A DNA stretch of 64,000 bases from Allokutzneria sp. A3M-2-11 16 (GTDB lineage: Bacteria; Actinomycetota; Actinomycetes; Mycobacteriales; Pseudonocardiaceae), in the NCBI RefSeq assembly GCF_024213555.1, contig NZ_JANAVO010000003.1, forward strand, positions 310,001 through 374,000. The letters are read 5' to 3'. A program made the translations under genes and the position numbers. How positions within the stretch are numbered: the stretch's first letter is position 1; each line of letters starts with the position of its first letter. A model generated the notes under the pieces. That model saw nothing but the letters and a program-made list of their open reading frames with translations, was not told the DNA's origin and ran no database searches. Below are positions 38,186 to 47,800 of this stretch, in pieces.

Positions 38186-39135
38186 CAGGCTCCCCCTCCC
38201 GACCAGCGCTGCTTGCGGCGCACCACGAAGCGCAGGATGTCGGCGATCCAGTCGGAGTCGGTGCGCAGCACCAGGTGCGAGGCCCCGACCCCGCGCAGCG
38301 CGGCGGCCACCTCGTCGCGGTGGGCCGCTGCCGCGGCGGCGAACTCCCTGCGCAGCAAGGGGGTCGCGTGCACCTCGCGCTGGCCGCCGGTCTCCGGGTC
38401 GGCCAGCACCACGGTGCCGACGTCGGGCAGTTCCACATCACGCGGGTCCAGCACCTCGACCGCGAGCAGGTCGTGCCGGGCGGCCAGGCCGCGCATCGCG
38501 CGCAGCCAGTCCACCGGGCCGAGGAAGTCGGAGATCACCACGGCCAGGCCCCGCCTGCGCGGCGGGCGGCGCAGCTGCTCCAGCGCGGCGGCGAGATCAC
38601 CCCGGGTGCCCTCGGGCGCGGCGGGGTGTTCGGCCGCCTTGCGGATCAGGCTCCGCGCGTACGGCAGGCCGCCGCGCGCCGGGATGCGGATCGTGCGCTC
38701 GCCGTTGGCCACGACCGCGCCGATCCGGTTGCCGCCGCCCCTGGTCAGGTGCGCGACGGCGGCCAGAGCGGCGATGCCGAGGTCGCGCTTCTCGCAGCCC
38801 GCCGTGCCGAAGTCCATGCTCCGCGAGCGGTCCAGGACGACCCAGGTCTCCAGCTCGCGGTCGGCGACGGTCTCCCGGATGTGCGGCTCGGTGGTGCGCG
38901 CGGTGACCGACCAGTCCATCCGGCGCACGTCGTCGCCGGGCTGGTACTGCCGCGCCTCACCGGGTTCGGTCCCTGGGCCCGGCACCAGGCCCAGGTGGTT
39001 GCCCTGGAGCAGGCCGTCCAGCCGTCGCCGCACGGTCAGCTCCAACGTGCGCAGCCCGGCCTCCATCCGTCCGCCCCGCAGTGACGGAGGCGCCCAGGAC
39101 GGGCGCGTCTCCTCGGGGCTCTGCGCGGGGGTCAC
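38185..39135 (-). CDS. DUF58-family protein
   Basis: A 316-residue protein with the DUF58 core GEARQYQPGDDVRRMDWSVTA (about 75-95, quoted in part) and a VWA-like second half beginning VVLDRSRSMDFG, whose D-x-S-x-S-like pattern suggests metal binding. It is usually encoded between MoxR and a VWA protein and probably links them. The GTG start 39133-39135 overlaps the MoxR stop by 3 bases. No catalytic role is established. Confidence 0.9.
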   Translation of the reverse strand: MTPAQSPEETRPSWAPPSLRGGRMEAGLRTLELTVRRRLDGLLQGNHLGLVPGPGTEPGEARQYQPGDDVRRMDWSVTARTTEPHIRETVADRELETWVVLDRSRSMDFGTAGCEKRDLGIAALAAVAHLTRGGGNRIGAVVANGERTIRIPARGGLPYARSLIRKAAEHPAAPEGTRGDLAAALEQLRRPPRRRGLAVVISDFLGPVDWLRAMRGLAARHDLLAVEVLDPRDVELPDVGTVVLADPETGGQREVHATPLLRREFAAAAAAHRDEVAAALRGVGASHLVLRTDSDWIADILRFVVRRKQRWSGGGA

Positions 39136-40220
39136 TGCCTGGGCGCGGCCTGGGCGGGCGCCTGCGGCATGGGCTGGCCGGGCGGCGGGCCCTGCTGCGG
39201 CCGCGCGGAGACCTGCGGCAGCGGAACGGTCTGCAGCACGCGGCTGATGATGTGGTCGACCGGGACGCCGTCGGCGAGCGCGTCGTAGGAGAGCACCAGG
39301 CGGTGTCGCAGCACGTCCGGCACCACGTCCACCACGTCCTGCGGCAGCACGTAGTCGCGCCCGCGCACCAGGGCCAGCGCCCGGGAGGCGGCGACCACGC
39401 CGAGGGTGGCGCGCGGGGACGCGCCGTAGGCGATCCAGCCCGCGACGTCGGTGAGACCGTGCTCGCCGGGCTGACGGGTGGCCAGCACGACGCGGACCAC
39501 GTAGTCGACGAGCGCGTGGTGCACGAACACCTGTGACGCCACGCCCTGGAGCCGGACCAGCTCCTGCGCGGTGAGCACCTGGTGCGGGGCCGGGGGCTGC
39601 ACGCCCATCCGGTAGACGATCTCGCGCTCCTCCTCGGCGGAGGGGTACTCGACGAGGATCTTGAACAGGAAGCGGTCGCGCTGCGCTTCGGGCAGCGGGT
39701 AGACGCCCTCGTTCTCGATCGGGTTCTGGGTGGCCATCACCAGGAACGGGTCGGGCATCGGGAAGGTCTTGCCGCCGATGGACACGTGCCGCTCGGCCAT
39801 GACCTCCAGCAGCGCCGACTGCACCTTGGCCGGGGCCCGGTTGATCTCGTCGGCGAGCACGAAGTTGGCCACCACCGGGCCGAGCTCCACGTCGAAGGTC
39901 TCGCTGCCCTGGCGGTAGATCCGGGTGCCGAGGATGTCGGCTGGCACCAGGTCGGGGGTGAACTGGAGGCGGTTGAACGATCCGCCGACCACCCGCGCGA
40001 AGGTCTCCACCGCCAGCGTCTTGGCCACGCCGGGCACGCCCTCCAGCAGCAGGTGGCCCTTGGCGAGCAGGCCGACCAGCATCCGCTCGACGAGGCGGTC
40101 CTGCCCGACGATCACCCGCTTGACCTCGAAGACCGTGCGCTCCAGGAGTTGGGCGTCACGAGCGGGGGTCTGCGGTGCGGCGGGGGCGGCCGTGCCCTCG
40201 GCGTGCCCGGGGTCGGTCAC
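39132..40220 (-). CDS. moxR: MoxR-family AAA+ ATPase
   Basis: A 362-residue AAA+ protein. Walker A is in LLEGVPGVAKTLAVE, Walker B in FVLADEINRAPAKVQSALLE, sensor 1 in MATQNPIENEGVYPLPEAQ, and the C-terminal lid contains YGASPRATLG. MoxR ATPases act as chaperones with VWA partners, which are encoded next. The start GTG 40218-40220 (MTDPGHAEGT) is chosen for a good AGGAGG 7 nt upstream. The longer open frame upstream lacks this support. The C-terminus has a Pro/Gln/Ala-rich tail. Confidence 0.93.
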   Translation of the reverse strand: MTDPGHAEGTAAPAAPQTPARDAQLLERTVFEVKRVIVGQDRLVERMLVGLLAKGHLLLEGVPGVAKTLAVETFARVVGGSFNRLQFTPDLVPADILGTRIYRQGSETFDVELGPVVANFVLADEINRAPAKVQSALLEVMAERHVSIGGKTFPMPDPFLVMATQNPIENEGVYPLPEAQRDRFLFKILVEYPSAEEEREIVYRMGVQPPAPHQVLTAQELVRLQGVASQVFVHHALVDYVVRVVLATRQPGEHGLTDVAGWIAYGASPRATLGVVAASRALALVRGRDYVLPQDVVDVVPDVLRHRLVLSYDALADGVPVDHIISRVLQTVPLPQVSARPQQGPPPGQPMPQAPAQAAPRQ

Positions 40221-40394
40221 TGGGGTTCCTCCTACGACGAGAACCGTTGCTCTTCGGGACACGACTTTAGGCACCGCGTGACCGCGCGCCGGACGCACCC
40301 CGGCGTGTAGCAAACCCCGCCGCCGGTGTGACCACTGTGAAAGCGCTCCGCCCGCGCACCCCGCTTCGGGCGGCGGCCCCAGCGTGGTCGGCCG

Positions 40395-40515
40395 GTCTTC
40401 AAGTACCCCCGACCCCCCTCCCAGCCACCGCTAACCGTGGCTAACCCGCGTGGCGCTCGCGGGGGTTAGGTGCGGTTGAAGACGGTGGGAGAGGGGGTTC
40501 GTAGGACTTGAAGAC
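40395..40515. repeat. family A palindromic repeat, copy 5
   Basis: A 121-bp element in the 356-bp divergent gap between moxR and the AfsR-type gene. Left arm GGTCTTCAAGTACCCCCGAC, inner pair GCTAACCGTGG/CGGGGGTTAG, right end GGACTTGAAGAC; an extra internal GGTTGAAGACGG lies at about 40474. This copy is in a promoter region, not between convergent genes. The remainder of the gap shows nothing else. Confidence 0.75.
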
Positions 40516-40576
40516 GGGACAACCCGGCTGGGAGGGGAGACGGCGGGGCGGGTGGGAAAATCACTAAGCTCGGGGT

Positions 40577-43492
40577 GTGGAGACGCCGAGGTTTCGCCTG
40601 CTCGGACCGCTGGAGGTGCGTGCGGTCGACGGCTGGCGCGGGGCCAGGGCGGCGAAGCAGCGCTCGGTGCTCGCGCTGCTGCTGCTCCACGCCAACCAGG
40701 TCGTCTCGGTGGACCGGCTGGTGGCCGAGGTGTGGCCGGAGGACCCGCCTGGCTCGGCCGTCAACGCCGTGCAGGTCTACGTGCACCAGATCCGCCAGCT
40801 CCTCGGCGGCCCCGGCCTTTTCACCCGTTCCGGTGGGTACGCGCTGGACGTGGGGCCCGGCGAGCTGGACGCGGAGTGCTTCGCGCAGCTCGCCGCGCGC
40901 GGCCGGGCGGAGCTGGACCGGGCCGAGCACGACCGGGCGGTGGCCACGATGGGCGAGGCGCTGGCGCTGTGGCGCGGCACCGCGCTCGCCGACGTGCCGC
41001 AGGGGCCGACGGTGTCCGCCGAGCGCACGCGCCTGGAGGAGCTGCGCTGGTCGGCGCGGCAGACCCTGGTCGACGCGCGCCTCGGGCTCGGCCACTACGC
41101 CGAGGTGATCGGCGAGCTGCGTGCGCTCACCACCGAGCAGCCGCTGAACGAGGGGCACTGGGCGCGGCTGATGACGGCGCTCTACGGGGCGGGGCGGCAG
41201 GCCGACGCGCTGGAGGCCTACCGGCAGGCCAGGGAGACGTTGGTGCACGCGCTCGCGGTGGAACCGGGGGAGCGGTTGCGCCGCAGGCACGCCGACATCC
41301 TGGCCGGGGTGCCCGCCGCCGCGCTGGTCGACGCGAAACGCGTGTCCACAGTGGAGGGTCAGGCACCCAGGGTGGTTGAGCTGCCCGCCGAGCTGCCGGG
41401 GGAGCCCGCGGGGTTCACCGGCCGCGAGGAGGAGCTGGCCCTGCTGGAGCGGGCGGTGCGGCGCAACGCCCAGGTGGTGGCGATCGACGGCCCGGCGGGC
41501 GTCGGCAAGACCGCGCTGGCCGTCCACTTCGGACACCGGACCGCCGCGCGGTTCCCGGACGGCCAGCTCTACGTGGACCTGCACGGCTACAGCTCCGAAC
41601 CGCCGATGTCGCCGGAGGAGGCCATCGGCCGGTTCCTGCGCTCGCTCGGCGTGCCCGACGCCAGGGTGCCCACCCGGCGGGACGAGGCCGCCGCGATGCT
41701 GCGCAGCACGCTCACCGGCAAGCGGCTGCTGCTGGTGCTGGACAACGCGCGCGGCACCGAACAGGTCCGGCCGATGCTGCCCGGCACCCCCGGCTGCACC
41801 GTCCTGGTGACCAGCCGCAGCAGGCTCGGCGGGCTCGTCGCGCTCAACGGCGCGGAGTCGGTGCGCCTGGGCATGATGTCCCCGGAGACCTCGCTGCGGT
41901 TGCTGGAGCGGTTGATCGGGGCGGACCTGGTGCGCGCGGAGGCGGAGACGGCGCGGGAACTGGCGCACCGTTGCGGTCATCTTCCGCTGGCGCTGCGGGT
42001 GGCGTGCGGGCAGCTGCTGACCAACGCCCACGACGGGCTCGCCGATCTCGTCGAGCGGTTGAGCGGGGCGGAACGCCTTGCCGCGCTGGAGATCCCCGAT
42101 GATCCGCACGCGGCGGTGCGCACGGCGTTCGAGCGCTCCTACCAGATGCTGGAGCCCGACGAGCGGATGGTGTTCCGGCGCCTCGGCCTGATCCCCGGGG
42201 CGGACTTCTCCGTCGCCGCGGCCGCGTGCGTGTCGCCGGGACCCGCCGACCGGGCGCGGACCAGGACGCGGCTGCGGCGGCTGGTGGAGGCGCACCTGGT
42301 GGAGGAGGTCTCGCCGGGGCGCTACCGGCTGCACGACCTGCTCCGCGAGTACGCCGCGCAGCTCGTCGCGGCCGAGGACGGGGAGGACGGCGCCCGCGCG
42401 GTGCTGCGCAGGCTGGTGCTGTGGTCGATGCACAGCGCCTGGGCGGCGGTGATGACCGACCTCGGCGGCCAGCACTCCGCGGCCTCGTTCGCCGAACCGG
42501 ACCCGGACTGCCCGCCGGAGGCGTTCGGGACGATCGCCGAGGCGTTCCGCTGGCTGGATGCGGAGCAGGACAACCTGGTCGCGTGCGTGGTCCGGGCCGA
42601 GTCGGCCGGGCTGCCCGAACTGGCCTGGCAGTTCGCCGTGATGCTGGCCCCGCACTTCGACCGGACCAGGGACTACCAGCACTGGATCACCGCGAACGAG
42701 GCCGGGCTGCGCGCCGCGCGGCGCACCGGGCGGCCGGACGCGGAGGTCAGCATGGTCACCGGGCTGGGCAACGCGGCCTACCAGATGCACCGGCTGGACG
42801 ACGCGCTGCGCCACCACCGCCGCGCCCTCGAACTCTCCCACGAGCTGGGCAAAGCGCGCGGGGTCCGCTCCGTGCTGCACAACATCGGCGGGGTCTACCT
42901 GCGGCTCGGGCGGATGGCGGAGGCCGAGGAGAGCCTGCGGCGTTCGCTTGAGCTCTCCCGCGAGCTCGACGATCCGGGCACCGCGGCGCTGAGCAGGCTC
43001 AGCCTCGGCGAGCTGTGCACGGAGGCCGACCGGCCGCTGGAGGCGCTCGACCACTTCGCCGACTGCCTGAAAGCGATGGAGCGGCTGGACAACCGGTGGT
43101 CGGCCGCGCTGGCCCGGCTCAGCCTCGCCGAGGCTCAGGCCCGCGTCGGCACCCCGGTCCCGGCGCGGGCCAACAGCGAGCTGGCGCTGGCCCAGATGCG
43201 CGAGCTGGGCAGCGAATGGGGCGAGGCCGCCGCGCTGCGCGTGCGCGGCCTGGTGCACCGGGCGGAGGGCCGGAGCCACGACGCGATGGTCTGCTGCCTC
43301 CGCAGTTCCCGGATGTTCCACGACAGCGCGGACCGCTACCAGGAAGCACTGTCCACTGTGGAGCTCGGGCGGGCCTTCCTGGCACTGGACCGGCCGGAGG
43401 AGGCCGAGCGCGCCTGGCGGGAGGCACTGGCGATCTACGAGGAGATCGGCAGCCCCCGCTCCGCCAGGGTGCACGAACTGCTCGGTGGCTGA
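40577..43492 (+). CDS. AfsR/SARP-family transcriptional regulator (BTAD-NB-ARC-TPR)
   Basis: A 971-residue regulator in the AfsR layout. OmpR-like winged helix and BTAD domain at about 1-250 (FRLLGPLEVRAVDG; NQVVSVDRLVAEVWPEDPPG; LEAYRQARETLVHALAVEPG). NB-ARC ATPase at about 270-560 with Walker A DGPAGVGKTALAVHFG and a Walker B-like LLLVLDNARG. TPR repeats run from about 680 to the end. SARP proteins activate secondary-metabolite genes by binding heptameric repeats at promoters. GTG 40577 is used; another GTG two bases earlier is out of frame. Targets are unknown. The downstream LanM/methyltransferase block is the nearest candidate, but that gene order alone is weak evidence. Confidence 0.92.
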   Translation: METPRFRLLGPLEVRAVDGWRGARAAKQRSVLALLLLHANQVVSVDRLVAEVWPEDPPGSAVNAVQVYVHQIRQLLGGPGLFTRSGGYALDVGPGELDAECFAQLAARGRAELDRAEHDRAVATMGEALALWRGTALADVPQGPTVSAERTRLEELRWSARQTLVDARLGLGHYAEVIGELRALTTEQPLNEGHWARLMTALYGAGRQADALEAYRQARETLVHALAVEPGERLRRRHADILAGVPAAALVDAKRVSTVEGQAPRVVELPAELPGEPAGFTGREEELALLERAVRRNAQVVAIDGPAGVGKTALAVHFGHRTAARFPDGQLYVDLHGYSSEPPMSPEEAIGRFLRSLGVPDARVPTRRDEAAAMLRSTLTGKRLLLVLDNARGTEQVRPMLPGTPGCTVLVTSRSRLGGLVALNGAESVRLGMMSPETSLRLLERLIGADLVRAEAETARELAHRCGHLPLALRVACGQLLTNAHDGLADLVERLSGAERLAALEIPDDPHAAVRTAFERSYQMLEPDERMVFRRLGLIPGADFSVAAAACVSPGPADRARTRTRLRRLVEAHLVEEVSPGRYRLHDLLREYAAQLVAAEDGEDGARAVLRRLVLWSMHSAWAAVMTDLGGQHSAASFAEPDPDCPPEAFGTIAEAFRWLDAEQDNLVACVVRAESAGLPELAWQFAVMLAPHFDRTRDYQHWITANEAGLRAARRTGRPDAEVSMVTGLGNAAYQMHRLDDALRHHRRALELSHELGKARGVRSVLHNIGGVYLRLGRMAEAEESLRRSLELSRELDDPGTAALSRLSLGELCTEADRPLEALDHFADCLKAMERLDNRWSAALARLSLAEAQARVGTPVPARANSELALAQMRELGSEWGEAAALRVRGLVHRAEGRSHDAMVCCLRSSRMFHDSADRYQEALSTVELGRAFLALDRPEEAERAWREALAIYEEIGSPRSARVHELLGG

Positions 43493-43553
43493 GCCGCCCC
43501 CTGCAAGCGGTCCCCAACGATCGTGACGCCCCCGCGGAACATCCGCGCAGCCC

Positions 43554-43630
43554 AAAATCCCGTTTCGTACTCAAAACGGGTTTTTGGAGCGCTCTTTTTC
43601 CCGTTATGAGTACGAAACGGGGTTCTCTAG
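43554..43630. repeat. family B palindrome, copy 1
   Basis: A 77-bp symmetrical element. Perfect 14-bp outer arms CCCGTTTCGTACTC and GAGTACGAAACGGG, inner ACGGGTTTTT and TTTTTCCCGT flanking a self-complementary core GAGCGCTC. It lies between the convergent AfsR-type and methyltransferase genes. Copy 2 at 47940-48016 is in the opposite orientation and agrees over its first 49 nt without a mismatch. Confidence 0.9.
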
Positions 43631-43754
43631 GTTGCGGCCGCCGTGCGTTGGGTGCGGAGGCGGTTGGGGCGCATAGGCACAGTTTACGTGGTGTGCGGAG
43701 TGCTTGCGGGGCATGAGCTGGGCTCGCCGAGCTTTGGTCAGCGAAGCCTCGCCG

Positions 43755-44480
43755 TCAGACGGCTTCCAGGACGAAGAACAGGAAGCACAGGAAGGCCGAC
43801 CTGGTGCCGAGTTCCTCCGGGAACAGCTCGCGGGCGCCCGGTGCCGGGTGCGGTTCGCTGACGACGGCGGTTCGGAAGCCCGCCGCAGTGAAAGCGTCGG
43901 TCATCGCGTGCAGCGGCCGGTGCCAGTACGTGAGCACGGCCTTCTGGCCGCTGAAGGTGTACTCGTCGGACCACTTGACGGTCCCGAAGTAGTCGGCTTC
44001 GGGATGGACCACCTTGTAGATGATCGGGTGGTTCACGGCCATGATCAGCCGACCGCCGGGCTTGAGGATGCGCCGCAGCTCGGCCAGCGGCGCATCCCAG
44101 TCCTCCAGGTAATGCAGCACCAGCGACGCGATCACATCGTCGAACGCGGCGTCGGGATAGGGCAGCGGGGCGGCGATGTCGGCGACCCGCAGGTCCGCGT
44201 CGGCGCCCAGCCGCTGCCTGGCCAGCTCCACCATCGTCGTGCTGAAGTCGAAGCCGGTGACGAGGGCGCCCCGGTCGCGCAGCGCCTCGAACAGCGGGCC
44301 GGAGCCGCAACCGGCGTCGAGGACCTGCCTGCCCGCCACGTCCCCGGCCAGGTCCAGGATCGCGGGCCGCGTGTAGTAGGCGTTGATGAGGCTGGACTCG
44401 GTCTCGGCCGCGTACGCCTCGCCGAAGGTGTCGTAGTCGTTGGCCACGGCCCCGGCGGAGCTCTCGGAAACAGCAGGCAT
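43755..44480 (-). CDS. class I SAM-dependent methyltransferase
   Basis: A 241-residue Rossmann-fold methyltransferase. Motif I is VLDAGCGSGPLFEAL (about 50-64), motif II acidic strand VTGFDFSTTM, motif III VADIAAPLPYPDAAFDDVIAS and post-motif LKPGGRLIMAVNHP. It resembles small-molecule (UbiE/Methyltransf_11 type) enzymes. ATG 44478-44480 is chosen; an in-frame ATG at 44505-44507 would add nine residues. It diverges from the LanM-like gene, and both lie between the family B palindromes. A tailoring role on a LanM product is conjecture. Confidence 0.85.
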   Translation of the reverse strand: MPAVSESSAGAVANDYDTFGEAYAAETESSLINAYYTRPAILDLAGDVAGRQVLDAGCGSGPLFEALRDRGALVTGFDFSTTMVELARQRLGADADLRVADIAAPLPYPDAAFDDVIASLVLHYLEDWDAPLAELRRILKPGGRLIMAVNHPIIYKVVHPEADYFGTVKWSDEYTFSGQKAVLTYWHRPLHAMTDAFTAAGFRTAVVSEPHPAPGARELFPEELGTRSAFLCFLFFVLEAV

Positions 44481-44837
44481 GCGATCCACTCTGGCACAGC
44501 ACGCCACCAGCGGAGGCGGCCGCTATCCGAGCCTTCTATGGGTGTAACGCCCGTAATGGATCGCCCAGAAAAGTCGCTCAGCACCGGCGAATCGACACTC
44601 CTTGAGCCTCCCCTGACATTCTTCGCGACCGCTTCAACGGCGCTTAAGCGGTACTTCAACGCCTTTGTCGAGGCTTTACCTCGCGGGGACTCCCCGCAGG
44701 TCGCCGGCCCTGTGCGCCGGGTGATGCAGGGGCAACAGCCGTGTGGGGCGGGGCCGGCGACCGCCGGCCCCGCCGGCTTGTCCGAATGGGATTGCGCGAG
44801 GGCCGGCACGTTCTTCGGATGTGTTGTGAGGAGTGCC
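44481..44837. other. 357-bp divergent leader with strong hairpin, no confident gene
   Basis: The gap between the methyltransferase and LanM genes. It contains an 11-bp perfect GC stem (44748-44758 GCGGGGCCGGC, tetraloop GACC, 44763-44773 GCCGGCCCCGC) ending 64 bp before the LanM start. The LanM frame stays open upstream to an ATG at 44538 (MGVTPVMDRPEKSLSTGES), but with no separate stop, so it is not a free precursor peptide. No other recognisable gene. Confidence 0.6.
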
Positions 44838-47800
44838 ATGCCCGTCCCACCCGTGTCACCGCCGGACTCGGGTTGGCCCATCGCCGACCTGCGCTGGGCC
44901 GACGCGCGCTACCTGCACGAGCTGCCCGCGACCCCGGTGCGCGACACCAAGCGCGCCGAACGCCGGATGGGCCGGTGGAACACGTGCTTCACCGAGGGGT
45001 CCACGGCCAGCCGCCGCGCGGCGGGGGTACTGGGCTTCAAGCTGGACTCGTTGTGGCGGACCTTCGGTTCGCCGACGGGCTGCGAGGACCGTTCCCCGGT
45101 ACCGGACTGGCTGATCCAGGTCCATCGGGTGCGCGGCTACGGCGGGCCGCCGCAGGACGAGCGACACCTGGCCGCCGACGAGGAGTTGGCCGGGATACGC
45201 GCGGTCACCGAGATCGTGCGCGGTTACCAGCGCGTGCTGCACAACAGGTTGCGGAGGCTGCCCGCGACCAGCGGCGCGCCGGGCCTGACCCGGCTGCCGG
45301 AGCTGGTGGTCGCCGCGTGGCCCCGGCAGCGGATCGCGGACGCGATGTCCGGAGTCGCGGACGCCGACGAGGCCGGGCAGGTGCGGCTGTGGAACACGTA
45401 CCCGGTGCTGCTGCGCTACGTCAACGACGTGCTGCGGGCCTGGCTGCACGAGCGCACCGGCTTCGCCCAGCGGCTCGTCCGGGACCACGTCGAGCTGAGC
45501 CGGGTCTGCGGTGAACCGCTCGGCGAGCTGGTCTCGATCGACTTCGACCGCGGTGACCGGGGCGTCGCGGAGCTGGCGTTCGAGCGGCTGAGCATGATCT
45601 ACCGGCCGCACAGCGTCGAGGCGGACCGGGCGTGGGCGGCCGTCTGCGCGTGGTTCAACGACCGGAGGCCGCGGCACGACCTGCTGCCGGTCCCGGTGCT
45701 GGCCAAGGACGGCTACGGCTGGATGTGCCACGTGGCCGCGCGGCCGTGCCGCACCGAGGACGAGGCGAAGGCGTTCCACTGGCGGATCGGCGCGCTGACC
45801 GCGCTGCTCTACGTGCTCGACGGAGCGGATGCGCACCACCGCAACGTGATCGCGCACGGCGAGTACCCGGTGCTGGTGGACGGCCAGGTGCTGCTGCGCG
45901 GTCGTTCCGCGGGCACGGGGCACGGAGCGGAGCGGCCGGATCCGGCGGCGGAGCTGATGCGCGAGGGCGTGCTCGGCGTCGGCATGATCGGCACCAGGTC
46001 GCTGACCAGGATCGCGCACCCGGGCCGTGGCGGTGCCGCGCTGGTGACGACGCTGGACGAGGGCGCACCCGTCGACCCGCGCGAGCACCGCGACGAGATG
46101 CTCGCCGGGTTCGACTGGACCTACCGCGCGATCGCGATGGACTGGCCCCAGTGGCTGGCCGTCGGCGGGCTGCTGTCGAAGTTCATCGAGGTGCCCGTGC
46201 GGCACGTGCCCCGCGACCCGGACCGCTACCGCGAGGTGCTCGCCGACAGCCTGCGGCCGGAGCACCTGCGCGACGGGGTCGACCGGGATCGGAGCCTGGT
46301 CTCCTTGTCCGCCAACGACTCCGGCGATCAGCCGCGCGAGCTGCTGTGCAACGACGAGCTGCACGCGCTGCGGGTGGGCGTGCTGCCCAGCTACTCCACC
46401 CGCGGGCACAGCACGCAGGTGTGGAACCGCGAGGGCAAGCCACTCGGCCCGATGCTGGCGGAGCCGCCGATCGACATCGCGATCCGCCGGATCGGCGAGC
46501 TGACCGAGCCGAGCCTGCTGCGCCAGCTCTCGCTCCTCCGGCAGGCGCTGGACGTGCCCGCGCCGGGGCGGACAACCTCCAGGGGACCCGCGCCCGAGCC
46601 GGAGGAACTGCCCGGGGACCCGTTGCGCTACCCGGAGGCGGTCGCCGACGCGGTCGACCTCGCCAAGGGGCTGTGCCGCCAGGCCGTGCGGCGCAACGGC
46701 GCGATCGGCTGGATCACGCTGACCCCGGCGGGCGGCGGGCACTGGGAACTCGGCCCGGCGCCGAAGGACCTGCGCTCGGGCACCGCGGGGATCGGGCTGT
46801 TCCTGTCCACGGTCGCCGCCTACACCGGGGACACCGAGATCGCCGGGACCGCGCACACGGTCGCCGACCACCTGGCGCGGTGGGCGGCGGGCGCGGGCGA
46901 CCAGCTCGGCAGGTCCGCGCTGGACCGGCCGGACCCCGGCGCTTTCGGTTCGGTCGGCGGGCTGGTGCACTACCTGACCCACACCGCCGTCCTGCTGGAG
47001 CGGCCGGACCTGCTCGGCCTCGCCCAGTCGCTGCTGCGGCCGCTCGCCGCGCACGTGCAGCACGACCAGCGCTTCGACCTGGTCAGCGGCAGCGTCGGCG
47101 CGATACTCGTCGCGCTCGGACTGCACCAGGTGCTGCCGGGCTCGCAGGCGCTGGAGGTCGCGCACGCGGCGGGCAGGCGGCTGGTGCTCTCCCCCGCGCT
47201 GGTGCCGGGGACCGGCATCGGGATCTCGCGCGGCGCGAGCGGCATCGCCTACGCGCTGGCCCGGCTGCACGCGGTCGATCCGCGCCCGGAGTACGCCGAG
47301 ACGGTCCACGCGGCGCTGCGGCACGAACGCGACCACCTCCACCCGGAGCGGCACGACTGGACCGCGCCGAGGGCGGAGGGCTGCACCGCGGCGCGTGCCC
47401 CACTGCTGGGCTGGTGCCACGGGGTGCCGGGGGTCGGGCTGGCCAGGGCGGGGATCGCCGGGCTCAGCGGGGACTGGGACGTGCGGGACGACCTCGACGC
47501 CGCGGAGCGCGCCACCGCGTTGGCCCTGTTCGGCGAGACCGGCGGCCTGCTGGCCTCGGTCGGCGACCACGGCCTGTGCCACGGCGACCTCGGCGCGCTG
47601 GAACTGCTGGTGCTCGCGGCCCACCGACGGTCCGATGTGGACGGTCTGCGGCGGTGCGGGCAGGCGGCGCGCGCCGTGCGGGACCGGGGCCGGGAGGCCG
47701 GGTGGCGGACCGGGCCCGCCCGGCCGGAGTCGGTGCCGGGGCTGATGCACGGCCGGGCCGGGATCGGCTACAACCTGCTGCGCCTGGTGGCCCCGGAGCT

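Noticed and set aside
40466-43555. 1029-codon minus-strand frame opposite the AfsR-type gene
   Set aside because: Low-complexity Arg/Gln/His-rich antisense shadow, and it reads through a family A palindrome.
44538-44837. In-frame leader before LanM considered as a lanthipeptide precursor
   Set aside because: It has no stop before the LanM start, few Ser/Thr near its Cys residues and a strong hairpin in the middle. It is not a free peptide gene.
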